From contig CAJTPF010000001.1 in assembly GCA_910578175.1 (NCBI GenBank), positions 189,432 through 211,834 on the forward strand: a DNA stretch of 22,403 bases. Reading direction: 5' to 3'. The stretch comes from an uncultured Lachnospiraceae bacterium (lineage in GTDB: Bacteria; Bacillota; Clostridia; Lachnospirales; Lachnospiraceae). Below the pieces are notes generated by a model. It did not search any database and had not been told where the DNA came from. It saw only the letters and a list, made by a program, of their open reading frames with translations. The translations under genes and the position numbers were made by a program. Below are positions 6,191 through 14,671 of this stretch, in pieces (within the stretch, counting starts at the first letter, position 1; every line of letters starts with the position of its first letter).

Positions 6191-7990
6191 ATGAGTAAAA
6201 TAAATCCTGATTATTTATGTCCAGGATGCATGGCGGTTTTAGATGAACCCGACTTACCGTGTCCTTTGTGCGGTTTCGATAAGAATACATACTCGCCATC
6301 ACCCCGCAGCCTGCGACCGTTTACAAAATTAAACGGTAAATATATGGTAGGAAAAGTAATCGGTGAAGGCGGCGTCGGTATCACTTATATTGGTTTTAAT
6401 TTAGATACGGATTTGCCGGTGGCGATTAAAGAATATTTTCCAGCAGAACTGGCAACGAGAGATACATTACAGGGCAACACCATTAATATTTTTTCAGGTG
6501 AAGCAAAAGATTTATATAGAGAAGGATTGGAGAAATATTTAAGGGAAGCCAGAAATCTTACCATGTTCTCCGATTTGACAGGTATTGTTACCGTCAAGGA
6601 CTTTTTTTATGAGAATGATACCGCATATATCATTATGGAATATATCAACGGTATTACACTAAAACAGCATCTTACCAAAGTCGGCGGTAAGATGAAACAG
6701 AATGAAGTCATTAAAATGATGAAGCCGGTACTGGAATCCATGAATCAGATTCATGAAGTGGGAATCATACACAGAGATATCAGTCCGGATAATATTATGA
6801 TCACAAGAAATAACCAGATTAAGCTGACGGATTTTGGCGCGGCCCGGGTGTTTGATACGGAAGATAATAAAAGTATCACGGTGGTTCTGAAGCGTGGTTA
6901 TGCTCCGGAGGAACAGTATCGTGCCAAAGGAAATCAGGGCCCTTGGACGGATGTTTATGCGTTATGTGCTACCATGTATAAAATGATCACCGGTATTACC
7001 CCGCAGGAAGCACTGGAACGAATGATCGAGGACAATGTGGAACCTTTGTCAAAATTTGATCCTTCCATCTGGCCGGAGACGGAATATGCGATCATGAAAG
7101 GTCTGGCATTACGGGCCCAGGATCGTTTCCAGACAGTAAATGAGCTTATTGATGCACTGTACTACAGCGTGCTGGAAACCGATGAAAACGGCAACCAGCA
7201 TCTGGTCCTTACAAAAGAAACGGCATCAGAAAGCATACCGGCTCCGAAGCCTGTATCATCCGCAGTGCCGGTCCTGAAAAATGAAGATGAATTTGAGGTA
7301 AAACCGATTGTTGTAAGTATCGGAAAGACAGCAGAAACATATGACCAGCCTTCTGCTCAGCCAATGCCGCAGACGGTACAGCAGATTCCGCAGCCGGAAT
7401 CAAAACAGGCTGCGAAGCCTGTACCATCCGCTGCACCGGCTTCGCAACGGACGGATTCAAAGCAGCCGGAACCAGTATCATCCATACCCGCAGATTCCGT
7501 GCAGCCGTCTGCAGAACCGAAGCAGACACAGACATCAAAAAATACGGCAGAGAATAAAAAAGGCGGATTCTTTAAGTCTACATTTAAGAAACTGGTAAAA
7601 CTCCAGCTTGGTAAAGTAAGATTTGAAGATAGTATTACAGATTTAAATGTGGAACATATGGATATAGGTAATATAAACGTGTTAAAGGATTGTCTGCAGC
7701 TGCAGAAACTGGTGTTAAGTAATAATATGTTGGATGATCTGTCGCCGATTTCCGAATGTAAATCCCTGGAATATCTTGCATTGAGAAATACTCTTGTAGG
7801 AGATTTGTCAACGATATCCGGTCTTGAAAATCTAAAATATCTAGACCTTTGGGGAACAAGAGTGACAGATTTACATGATATTTATACCCTTAAGAATCTT
7901 ACATATCTTTGTGTAAAGAATACGGAAATCAGGCAAAGCCAGATAGATGATTTTAAAAAGTATGTTCCGAATTGTGTGGTAGAAATATAA
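6191..7990 (+). CDS. Soluble Ser/Thr protein kinase with N-terminal zinc ribbon and C-terminal leucine-rich repeats
   Basis: A 599-residue kinase of the bacterial type carrying VAIKEYFP. Domains: a zinc ribbon with C10, C13, C24 and C27; a kinase domain at about 50-325 with glycine loop GEGGVGITY, invariant Lys80, catalytic HRDISPDN (194-201), DFG (214-216) and APEEQY; a Pro/Gln/Ser-rich linker at about 340-455; a basic stretch (FFKSTFKKLVK); and about four leucine-rich repeats from about 490 to the end. Catalytic residues are intact. There is no TM segment and no PASTA repeat, unlike PrkC/PknB, so it should be cytosolic and sense or bind through the ribbon and LRRs. It has its own promoter and terminator. 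The PP2C encoded before it is the likely antagonist; substrates are unknown but the downstream envelope genes are candidates. Confidence 0.93.
   Translation: MSKINPDYLCPGCMAVLDEPDLPCPLCGFDKNTYSPSPRSLRPFTKLNGKYMVGKVIGEGGVGITYIGFNLDTDLPVAIKEYFPAELATRDTLQGNTINIFSGEAKDLYREGLEKYLREARNLTMFSDLTGIVTVKDFFYENDTAYIIMEYINGITLKQHLTKVGGKMKQNEVIKMMKPVLESMNQIHEVGIIHRDISPDNIMITRNNQIKLTDFGAARVFDTEDNKSITVVLKRGYAPEEQYRAKGNQGPWTDVYALCATMYKMITGITPQEALERMIEDNVEPLSKFDPSIWPETEYAIMKGLALRAQDRFQTVNELIDALYYSVLETDENGNQHLVLTKETASESIPAPKPVSSAVPVLKNEDEFEVKPIVVSIGKTAETYDQPSAQPMPQTVQQIPQPESKQAAKPVPSAAPASQRTDSKQPEPVSSIPADSVQPSAEPKQTQTSKNTAENKKGGFFKSTFKKLVKLQLGKVRFEDSITDLNVEHMDIGNINVLKDCLQLQKLVLSNNMLDDLSPISECKSLEYLALRNTLVGDLSTISGLENLKYLDLWGTRVTDLHDIYTLKNLTYLCVKNTEIRQSQIDDFKKYVPNCVVEI
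7241..7439 (+). repeat. Degenerate direct repeat in the kinase linker
   Basis: A 31-base unit at 7241-7271 recurs with a few changes at 7409-7439, encoding related Ala/Lys/Pro/Val/Ser-rich segments (APKPVSSAVPV and AAKPVPSAAPA). It marks the linker as a repeat-expanded, disordered spacer. Confidence 0.5.
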
Positions 7991-8024
7991 GCATACAGTA
8001 GGAAATGCAGTTCAACGGATATTT

Positions 8025-8072
8025 AATACCATAGGGTGTAAGATTTTACATCCTATGGTATTTTGGGTTTTT
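8025..8072 (+). terminator. Intrinsic terminator after the kinase gene
   Basis: Arms of 17 bases (8025-8041 and 8046-8062) pair completely with one G-T wobble around a GATT loop, followed by TTTT, GGG and TTTTT. It separates the kinase from the next gene. Confidence 0.85.
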
Positions 8073-8079
8073 ATAAAAT

Positions 8080-8095
8080 ACAGACGGCAGTCTGT
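8080..8095. repeat. Short inverted repeat before the two-TM protein gene
   Basis: ACAGAC-GGCA-GTCTGT, a perfect 6-bp stem with a 4-base centre, lies between the terminator and the ribosome site of the next gene. It could be a small operator or an RNA hairpin; no function is shown. Confidence 0.3.
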
Positions 8096-8124
8096 CAGAA
8101 AATTACATCGTAAGGAGAAGTGAG

Positions 8125-8784
8125 ATGAATTCAGAGTCAGGATTGGGAAAATATGGATATATGGTGTTAGCGGTTTTTGTGCTGGTATTGGGGATCGCAG
8201 CAGTAACGGTTTCCGGCAGTGAAACAATAGGATATATGAAGGGACCTGCGGATATCAGCAGTCTTAGCGTCAGTGAACTGGAGGATGCGGTATATGGAGA
8301 GATCGAATTATCCAAAGCTTTTTTATATGGCTGTTATGATATTTCGTACAACACGGAGAATGGAATAAAAACACCGGAAACGTACTCGTATATTTTATAT
8401 ATCGGCAACTATGTTTCCGGTGATGCAAAATTTATCGGAATAGAAGTAAATGAAGATAAGATAGAAGAAATGGACAGGATTGTTGACGAGAGCTGGGAAG
8501 CGATCAAAGCAGGAAAACCGTTGGAAGAATACAGCCAACTTAAGATCACAGGAAAAATAAAAAAAATGTCGGATGACGGATATACAGGTTTCGCCAATGA
8601 ATTAACCAAAATGGGTATTGAGTCGGCAACGATCCAGAAGAATACATTGCGCCTGGTGTTGGATGAAAACGGAACGACAGACAACAATATGTTTATATTA
8701 TTCGGTGCAGGGGTAATACTGATACTAATCGGGAGTATCTGGAGTATTTGCATGATATTGATCAGGCATAAGAAAAAAATATAA
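8125..8784 (+). CDS. Unrecognised membrane protein with two TM helices and an extracytoplasmic domain
   Basis: I do not recognise this 219-residue protein with confidence. It has an N-terminal TM helix (about residues 10-31, YGYMVLAVFVLVLG), a hydrophilic domain of about 160 residues that should lie outside the membrane, and a second TM helix (about 192-212) ending in a basic RHKKKI tail. No catalytic motif or cysteine pair stands out. An AAGGAG site lies 7 bases before the ATG. It begins after the kinase terminator, so it needs its own promoter or readthrough, and none is obvious. It lies 35 bases before the MoxR gene and probably forms one operon with MoxR, DUF58 and the transglutaminase-like gene. 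An anchor, sensor or substrate role is conceivable; none is shown. Confidence 0.8.
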   Translation: MNSESGLGKYGYMVLAVFVLVLGIAAVTVSGSETIGYMKGPADISSLSVSELEDAVYGEIELSKAFLYGCYDISYNTENGIKTPETYSYILYIGNYVSGDAKFIGIEVNEDKIEEMDRIVDESWEAIKAGKPLEEYSQLKITGKIKKMSDDGYTGFANELTKMGIESATIQKNTLRLVLDENGTTDNNMFILFGAGVILILIGSIWSICMILIRHKKKI

Positions 8785-8819
8785 TTAAATGTTTGAGTAG
8801 AAAGGATGGATTGGGTTAC

Positions 8820-9758
8820 ATGGATATGATAAATAAATTAGATAAAGACCTGAAAGAGGTAATAGAAGAGGTGAAAAAAGTAATTGCCGGAAAAGACGGC
8901 ATTATTATAAAGGTGTTTGCAGCGATGCTATCCGGCGGGCATATATTGCTGGAAGACGTGCCCGGAGTCGGAAAGACTACTCTTGCGGTGGCTTTTTCCA
9001 GAGCCCTGTCCCTGGATTACCGGAGGGTGCAGTTTACGCCTGACGTATTGCCGTCCGATGTGGTGGGTTTCTCCATGTTTAATAAAAAAATAAATGATTT
9101 TGAATTTAAAGAGGGTGCGGCGATGTGTAATCTCCTGCTGGCAGATGAAATTAACAGAACATCTCCGAAAACACAGGCTGCGCTGCTGGAGGTAATGGAA
9201 GAAAAGAAAGTGACGGTAGATGGTGAAACCCATTTTCTGCCGGAACCATTTATCGTTATTGCCACACAGAACCCTGTGGGATACGTGGGAACCCAGAAAC
9301 TGCCGGAGTCACAGCTGGACCGTTTTATGATTAAGTTATCCATGGGATACCCGGATGAGGAAAATGAGATCAATGTTTACAAAGGACGCAGTTATTCATC
9401 CCTGGAACTTGTAAACCGTGTATTGGAAAAAGATTCTATTTTAACAATGAGAAAACAGGTGGAACAGATACATATAGATGATAAAATTTATGATTATGTG
9501 GCAAAACTGGTGAGGGATACTAGAGAAAACCAGTATATTTCACTGGGAATCAGCCCCCGTGGCGGTCTGGCACTGATCAATATGGCAAAGGGACTTGCTT
9601 TTTTATGCGGCAGGGATTATGTAGTTCCGGAGGATGTATTGGAGGCGTTGCCGGATGTTGCCATTCACAGGATCGTTTTAAGTTCAAAAGCAAAGGCAAA
9701 CGGGTATTCGGAAACGGATATTTTGGAAGGATTAAAGAAAAAAATTGCTATACCATAA
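8820..9758 (+). CDS. MoxR-family AAA+ ATPase
   Basis: A 312-residue MoxR-type ATPase, a chaperone-like remodelling enzyme that in many bacteria acts with DUF58 proteins. Walker A is GVGKTT (49-54) after LLEDVP, Walker B is LLADEINRT with D109/E110, followed by LLEVMEE, then ATQNPVG, LPESQLDRF and the Arg-finger region; the C-terminal lid contains GISPRGG. Length is normal for the family. The start is uncertain: I use ATG 8820, but AAAGGA (8801-8806) is 13 bases away and would suit TTG 8811 better; TTG 8793 and ATG 8826 are also in frame. The DUF58 gene follows 14 bases after the stop. Cytosolic. Confidence 0.93.
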   Translation: MDMINKLDKDLKEVIEEVKKVIAGKDGIIIKVFAAMLSGGHILLEDVPGVGKTTLAVAFSRALSLDYRRVQFTPDVLPSDVVGFSMFNKKINDFEFKEGAAMCNLLLADEINRTSPKTQAALLEVMEEKKVTVDGETHFLPEPFIVIATQNPVGYVGTQKLPESQLDRFMIKLSMGYPDEENEINVYKGRSYSSLELVNRVLEKDSILTMRKQVEQIHIDDKIYDYVAKLVRDTRENQYISLGISPRGGLALINMAKGLAFLCGRDYVVPEDVLEALPDVAIHRIVLSSKAKANGYSETDILEGLKKKIAIP

Positions 9759-9772
9759 GAGAAAGGACTTTT

Positions 9773-10849
9773 ATGTGGGGAAAAAGATTTAGTTATATTT
9801 GCTTTCTGGCATTGATACTGTTTGGACTGCTGTTTTATCATCACTATGTGATGATGATCTGGGTAGTGATACTGGCCGTGCTGCCGGCAGTGTCTTTTAT
9901 ATTAACAAAACTGACGGTGGATAAGATCCGGGTCAGCATAATGACCGACAAATCTTCGGTAGGAAAAAATGTTCCCGTTCAGGTATATTTTATCATAAAA
10001 AACGGTTATATTGCACCGATTGAAAATCTGAAACTGAGCGTTCAAATTTTCAATGCCTTTTATAAAAACAATGAAGAATATGAACTGGTCATTCCATCGG
10101 TTCCCTTTTCGGAAAGAAAAGTTGATATGAAGGTTTCAGGAAAATACTGCGGAAGAATGATCGTACGGATAGAGAAAGTGATCATGGAAGATTTTTTAGG
10201 TTTGTTCCGGTTTGAGAGAGAATTAAATATAGCGAATGAAGTTATGATCATGCCGGAAAAAAATATAGAGCTTCCGCAGATCAATCTGTCTGACAGCGGG
10301 GTTGCAAATGACGATGAGGTTCAATATGTAAAAGGAGATGATGTTTCCCAGATTTCACTGATCAGAGATTATATTCCAGGTGACAGGCTGCAGAACATCC
10401 ATTGGAAACTGAGTGCAAAAAATGAAGAACTTCAGGTGAAGGAGTTTAGCAAACCTTATTCTGATGAAGTTACTCTTTTATTAGAATTTTCAGTTCAGAA
10501 GGATAAACCGGAAATTACTGACAGTATTATCGAAGCTTATTATGCCTCCGGTAAATATCTGCTAAAACACGGACGGAGATTTCGGACTTCCTGGTTTAAT
10601 ACAAAAACAGGGGAACTCTTTGAAACCAAAATAGAAACCGATGAAGAACTGGATATTTCTCTCAATGAATTATATTATATGATACCGTATGAAAATCCTG
10701 CCCTCACTTACAGCAGTTATATGGCGGTCCATACAGAACCGACAACAACAGTGCTGTATATTTCGGATGCCGGCGTAAGCGGAATATCAGGTGAGAGATT
10801 AGATATTTCGGATGATAAGGTGGTGATTACATGTCTTTCCGTTCAATAG
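9773..10849 (+). CDS. DUF58-domain membrane protein
   Basis: A 358-residue protein with two adjacent N-terminal TM helices (about residues 8-46), a beta-rich middle region and the DUF58 core DYIPGDRLQNIHWK (199-212), followed by a vWA-like fold. DUF58 proteins are encoded with MoxR ATPases and transglutaminase-like membrane proteins and are thought to be their partners; no enzymatic activity is established. I start at ATG 9773, preceded by AAAGGA 5 bases away; the frame stays open upstream to 9605 but that part lies inside the MoxR gene and reads as non-homologous sequence. Its 3' end overlaps the next gene by 19 bases, so the pair is translationally coupled. Confidence 0.9.
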   Translation: MWGKRFSYICFLALILFGLLFYHHYVMMIWVVILAVLPAVSFILTKLTVDKIRVSIMTDKSSVGKNVPVQVYFIIKNGYIAPIENLKLSVQIFNAFYKNNEEYELVIPSVPFSERKVDMKVSGKYCGRMIVRIEKVIMEDFLGLFRFERELNIANEVMIMPEKNIELPQINLSDSGVANDDEVQYVKGDDVSQISLIRDYIPGDRLQNIHWKLSAKNEELQVKEFSKPYSDEVTLLLEFSVQKDKPEITDSIIEAYYASGKYLLKHGRRFRTSWFNTKTGELFETKIETDEELDISLNELYYMIPYENPALTYSSYMAVHTEPTTTVLYISDAGVSGISGERLDISDDKVVITCLSVQ

Positions 10850-13446
10850 CCAGCCGGTTAAATATCAGAAAAACGATTGCAGATAAAAAATTGATGATCC
10901 GTCAGGAGAAAGAACGTGTCTCCGGTGTCAATATTGTTTCAGAGCCGCGGATGGATAATAATAAAAAGATATATTTTATTTTAAGCAATGCTGTCATAAA
11001 TTATCTGGTCGTTATTGGTATGATCGGATGTTTTGTGATGCCTTTTGAAATTGAATGCAATATGTATATTCTACAGATTGCAGGGATTTTTATCAGCCTT
11101 TATGTAGCATTTTTGTATTACAATGTCTGGATAAAAGTATTTGGCTATTTGATAGGGATCTGTGGATTTATATATGGAATCATCAATTATCAATGGATGA
11201 TTCGAGGCGGTTTTGGACATATTGCCAATATTATCATGGAATATCTGGAAAAGGATATGGATCTGCCTATTGAAAGAAGATTTTCAGTCTACGGATTCAA
11301 TGAAAAATTGGCAGTTACAGTGTGCATGCTGTTTTTGGCTTTTGGATTGTTTTTATTATTTAATATGGTGATTTCGGAAACAAAAGGACTGGTATTGGTT
11401 TTGTTTTTTTCTTTTCCGATTACCCAGTTTGGAATGTATTTTGATGAAGGACTGGATATATTTTATTTCACCATGTATATCATTGGAATTACGGTATTGT
11501 ATTTTTTGCGGAATACGACCCATTACCATATGGAGTATCGAAGGAGAAAGGGATATACAAAAAAAGAAATCCGGGGAAAAAACAGGATCGTATATGATTA
11601 TGTGAACGACGGAAAGAGTACCTTCTGGATACTGGTCATGGTGGCAGTGATTATGACGGTGTCTGTATTTTCCGTTTCCAGATTTATGAAACAGGATGAG
11701 TTTAAAATGGATTCCGGATTTGGAGTATTAAAGGATAATACCAGAGAATTTACACGGCAGTTGGCACTGGTTGGGTTCTGGGGAATGTTTAACCGGACCG
11801 GACAGAGTCCCGGCGGTGTCAGTAATAATAAGCTGGGACAGGTAAACCGGATAAATTATGATTTTCAGACCGATCTGATCTTGAAAACAGTACGGGTTAG
11901 CGAAGAAAATGAAATCTATCTTAAAAGTTTTAACGGTACCATATATAATAATTCATACTGGGAAACGCTGTCTGCACATCAGGGAGAAGTGCCGGTCATA
12001 ACAGATTACGGCATTACAGTGGAAGATACATTTGGCCTGTCAAAACGATTAATGGACTATTATGGAATAGGAAATTATTATAAACGAATTGAAATAACCA
12101 ATGTATCTGCCAATAATGGTTATGTGTATCTTCCTTATTTTTCCAAAGATATATCGAATGTACTCAGTGCTGTTACAACGGATGATGAATTTTTAGGCAG
12201 TCTTCAGACCGGTTGGATATTTACAGAGTGGTATAACCCCTTGGTGGGTTATGAAACTGTTAAGGAATTGCAGAACAGAATAGCGGATCTTCGGAAAACA
12301 AAACTGGAGGATTGTAGAAAGGCGGAATCGGGTGAAGTTATCTCTGTCAGGACAAAGGCGGAAGCAGAACTGGAAGATTTTAGAAAAGAGGAAGCTTATG
12401 CAATGTATGTAAAAGATACGTATCTGCAGATACCGGATCAGAACCGGAAGGCTATTCAAAACTTTGTTGAAAAATACTCGATCGATCAAAACAGTGATAC
12501 CCTGGTCGAAGACGTTGTTAAAACGTTTCAGTTTGAGTTTGAATATACTTTAAAACCCGGTAAAACTCCGGGTGATGCGGATTTTGTAAATTACTTTCTG
12601 GATGAGACGCAGAAAGGTTATTGTACCTATTTTGCTACTTCTGCTACCCTGATCTACCGTTATATGGGAATACCTGCAAGGTATGCAGGCGGCTATAAAC
12701 TCAGTGGAGATGCATATATAGACGGTGTTGCCGATGAGAGAGAAAACGCCGGGGAGTGGGCGGATTATGATGTGAAAGACAAAAAGGTTATGAGATATGA
12801 ACTGGCAGACACCAATGCGCATGCCTGGGTAGAAATATATATTGACGGACTTGGATGGATACCGGTAGAAGTTACGCCGCTTTCAGATTATGATCATACG
12901 CAGGAGCAGGAGAAAAATAATGGCGGAATCGGAAATTATCTGACGAATTCGGTCTTTACTGTACAAAATATGAACAGGGTTAAAAATACCACGCTTTCGG
13001 TTATCATGTTAATATTTTGTGGTGGAATTATCTTTATCTTATGTTATTTTATCACGGGTATTTATGTCAGACAGAAGCGTTTTAATGAAAGGGGTGCAGA
13101 GCAGAGATACCGCAACCTGAAGAAATCCATGACAGCGGCAGGTCTTTTCATAGAGCCGGCAATCCACGGTCCGGCTGTAGCAGGACAGAATGTTATCGAC
13201 GTATTATGGGAAGGAGAAACAACTTATGATGAAAGTGCGGAAATCTTGGCAGAACATCATTATACAGATGAGGAAACGTCCCGGAAGATAATAAAGATCA
13301 TTGAAAAGGCGAAGTTCAGCAGGAACCGGCCTTCGGATGAGGAAATTGATTATCTGATCCGAAATACCAATGAGATAAATAAAAAAATATATCAGAATCT
13401 TTCACCGGTTAAAAAATTTATGTTTAAGTATATCAGGATGCTATAG
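10831..13446 (+). CDS. Membrane protein with extracytoplasmic transglutaminase-like domain
   Basis: An 871-residue protein. About six or seven TM helices lie between residues 48 and 285, followed by a long outside region with a Glu/Lys/Arg-rich, probably coiled segment (about 475-530) and a transglutaminase-like (PF01841) core at about 580-685. Catalytic Cys598 sits in KGYCTYFATSATL and His664 in NAHAWVEIY. The expected third residue, usually Asp about 16 after the His, reads Glu680 (WIPVEVTP). One more TM (about 725-750) leads to a charged cytosolic tail of about 120 residues. With the MoxR and DUF58 genes upstream this is the classical triad. Such domains act as proteases, amidases or cross-linkers; the substrate is unknown. 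It starts inside the DUF58 gene. Confidence 0.92.
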   Translation: MSFRSIASRLNIRKTIADKKLMIRQEKERVSGVNIVSEPRMDNNKKIYFILSNAVINYLVVIGMIGCFVMPFEIECNMYILQIAGIFISLYVAFLYYNVWIKVFGYLIGICGFIYGIINYQWMIRGGFGHIANIIMEYLEKDMDLPIERRFSVYGFNEKLAVTVCMLFLAFGLFLLFNMVISETKGLVLVLFFSFPITQFGMYFDEGLDIFYFTMYIIGITVLYFLRNTTHYHMEYRRRKGYTKKEIRGKNRIVYDYVNDGKSTFWILVMVAVIMTVSVFSVSRFMKQDEFKMDSGFGVLKDNTREFTRQLALVGFWGMFNRTGQSPGGVSNNKLGQVNRINYDFQTDLILKTVRVSEENEIYLKSFNGTIYNNSYWETLSAHQGEVPVITDYGITVEDTFGLSKRLMDYYGIGNYYKRIEITNVSANNGYVYLPYFSKDISNVLSAVTTDDEFLGSLQTGWIFTEWYNPLVGYETVKELQNRIADLRKTKLEDCRKAESGEVISVRTKAEAELEDFRKEEAYAMYVKDTYLQIPDQNRKAIQNFVEKYSIDQNSDTLVEDVVKTFQFEFEYTLKPGKTPGDADFVNYFLDETQKGYCTYFATSATLIYRYMGIPARYAGGYKLSGDAYIDGVADERENAGEWADYDVKDKKVMRYELADTNAHAWVEIYIDGLGWIPVEVTPLSDYDHTQEQEKNNGGIGNYLTNSVFTVQNMNRVKNTTLSVIMLIFCGGIIFILCYFITGIYVRQKRFNERGAEQRYRNLKKSMTAAGLFIEPAIHGPAVAGQNVIDVLWEGETTYDESAEILAEHHYTDEETSRKIIKIIEKAKFSRNRPSDEEIDYLIRNTNEINKKIYQNLSPVKKFMFKYIRML

Positions 13447-13465
13447 AGTTTTTTTGAAATAAATC

Positions 13466-13493
13466 TTGTATGATCTGACAGAATTGCTATAAT
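13466..13493 (+). promoter_or_regulatory. Promoter of ddh
   Basis: TTGTAT (13466-13471), a 16-base spacer and a perfect TATAAT (13488-13493) preceded by TG-C, an extended -10. It lies about 50 bases before the ddh start. Confidence 0.6.
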
Positions 13494-13541
13494 AGAAAGT
13501 TGTAAGAAATTTTGAATGGATGAATTGGAGGAAACGATAAA

Positions 13542-14522
13542 ATGAAAATAGGAATATTGGGATACGGAAATCTGGGCCGGGGGATTGAATGTGCGATCCG
13601 CCAGAATGAAGATATGGAACTTGCGGCAGTCTTTACCAGAAGAAATCCGGAAACCGTAAAGATTTTAACAGAAGGAGTTCCGGTATATCCGGCAGAAGAA
13701 CTCGAACGTATGCAGGGAAAACTGGACGTACTGATTCTTTGTGGTGGCAGTGCAACGGATTTACCGGAACAGACACCGTCATATGCAAAATATTTTAATG
13801 TGATTGACAGTTTCGATACGCATGCAAGGATACCGGAACATTTCGATAATGTGGATGCTGTGGCAAAAGAGAACGGACATGTGGCTCTGATATCCTGCGG
13901 CTGGGACCCGGGAATGTTTTCTTTAAACCGTTTATACGCAAATGCGGTCCTGCCTGAGGGAAAAGATTATACGTTCTGGGGAAAAGGCGTCAGTCAGGGA
14001 CATTCGGATGCGATTCGCCGGGTGGAAGGCGTAAAAGACGGAAAGCAATATACGATTCCGGTAGAACGTGCGCTGGAAGCGGTCCGGAACGGGGACAATC
14101 CAGAACTGACCACACGGCAGAAACACCTTCGGGAATGCTTTGTAGTAGCGGAAGAAGGAGCAGACCTTTCAAAGATAGAAGCAGCTATCAAAACAATGCC
14201 GAATTATTTTGCGGATTACGATACGACAGTTCATTTTATCAGTGAGGAAGAATTAAAGAAGGAGCATAGCGGCATACCGCATGGCGGATTTGTTTTCCGT
14301 ACCGGCGTGACAGGATGGGAGAAAGAGCATGCTCATATAATAGAATACAGTCTGAAACTGGATTCTAATCCGGAATTTACTTCTTCCGTGATCGTTGCTT
14401 ATGCGAGAGCAGTATACCGTTTATCTTTGGAAGGGGTAAGCGGCTGCAAAACGGTGTTTGATATTGCTCCTGCTTATCTGAGTCCGAAATCCGGTGCAGA
14501 ATTGAGAAAACATTTATTATAA
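13542..14522 (+). CDS. ddh: meso-Diaminopimelate D-dehydrogenase
   Basis: A 326-residue NADP-dependent enzyme (EC 1.4.1.16) that makes meso-diaminopimelate from tetrahydrodipicolinate in one step, for lysine and peptidoglycan synthesis. The N-terminal Rossmann motif is GILGYGNLGRG (4-14). Family signatures follow: LILCGGSATDLPEQ, VIDSFDTHARIP, ISCGWDPGMFS, FWGKGVSQGHSDA and HGGFVFRTG. Length equals the family norm. GGAGG precedes the ATG by 9-10 bases. It has its own promoter and terminator, so it is a single-gene unit. Its place right after the envelope-directed cluster is suggestive but could be chance. Cytosolic. Confidence 0.96.
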   Translation: MKIGILGYGNLGRGIECAIRQNEDMELAAVFTRRNPETVKILTEGVPVYPAEELERMQGKLDVLILCGGSATDLPEQTPSYAKYFNVIDSFDTHARIPEHFDNVDAVAKENGHVALISCGWDPGMFSLNRLYANAVLPEGKDYTFWGKGVSQGHSDAIRRVEGVKDGKQYTIPVERALEAVRNGDNPELTTRQKHLRECFVVAEEGADLSKIEAAIKTMPNYFADYDTTVHFISEEELKKEHSGIPHGGFVFRTGVTGWEKEHAHIIEYSLKLDSNPEFTSSVIVAYARAVYRLSLEGVSGCKTVFDIAPAYLSPKSGAELRKHLL

Positions 14523-14564
14523 AGCATAAGAATATATAATACGTTTTTCGAAAGCAGAGAGCTG

Positions 14565-14605
14565 ATACATCGTCCATAACAAACACATTGGACGATGTAT
14601 TTTTT
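14565..14605 (+). terminator. Intrinsic terminator of ddh
   Basis: A perfect 12-bp stem, ATACATCGTCCA (14565-14576) with TGGACGATGTAT (14589-14600), around a 12-base loop, followed by a T run to 14605. Confidence 0.88.
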
Positions 14606-14671
14606 GTGATCAATCATTAAATAAGAAAGGCAGTGATAGTGACGGCATTCACTGTATGAAGGTATATTTAA

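Noticed and set aside
9605..9772. Upstream extension of the DUF58 protein by 56 codons
   Set aside because: It lies inside the MoxR coding region; ATG 9773 has an AAAGGA site and gives a proper TM N-terminus.
14631..14671. Inverted repeat CAGTGA...TCACTG and tiny frames before the AlkD-like gene
   Set aside because: The stem is only 6 bp with a 12-base loop and the frames have under 10 codons; too little to call a riboswitch or leader peptide.
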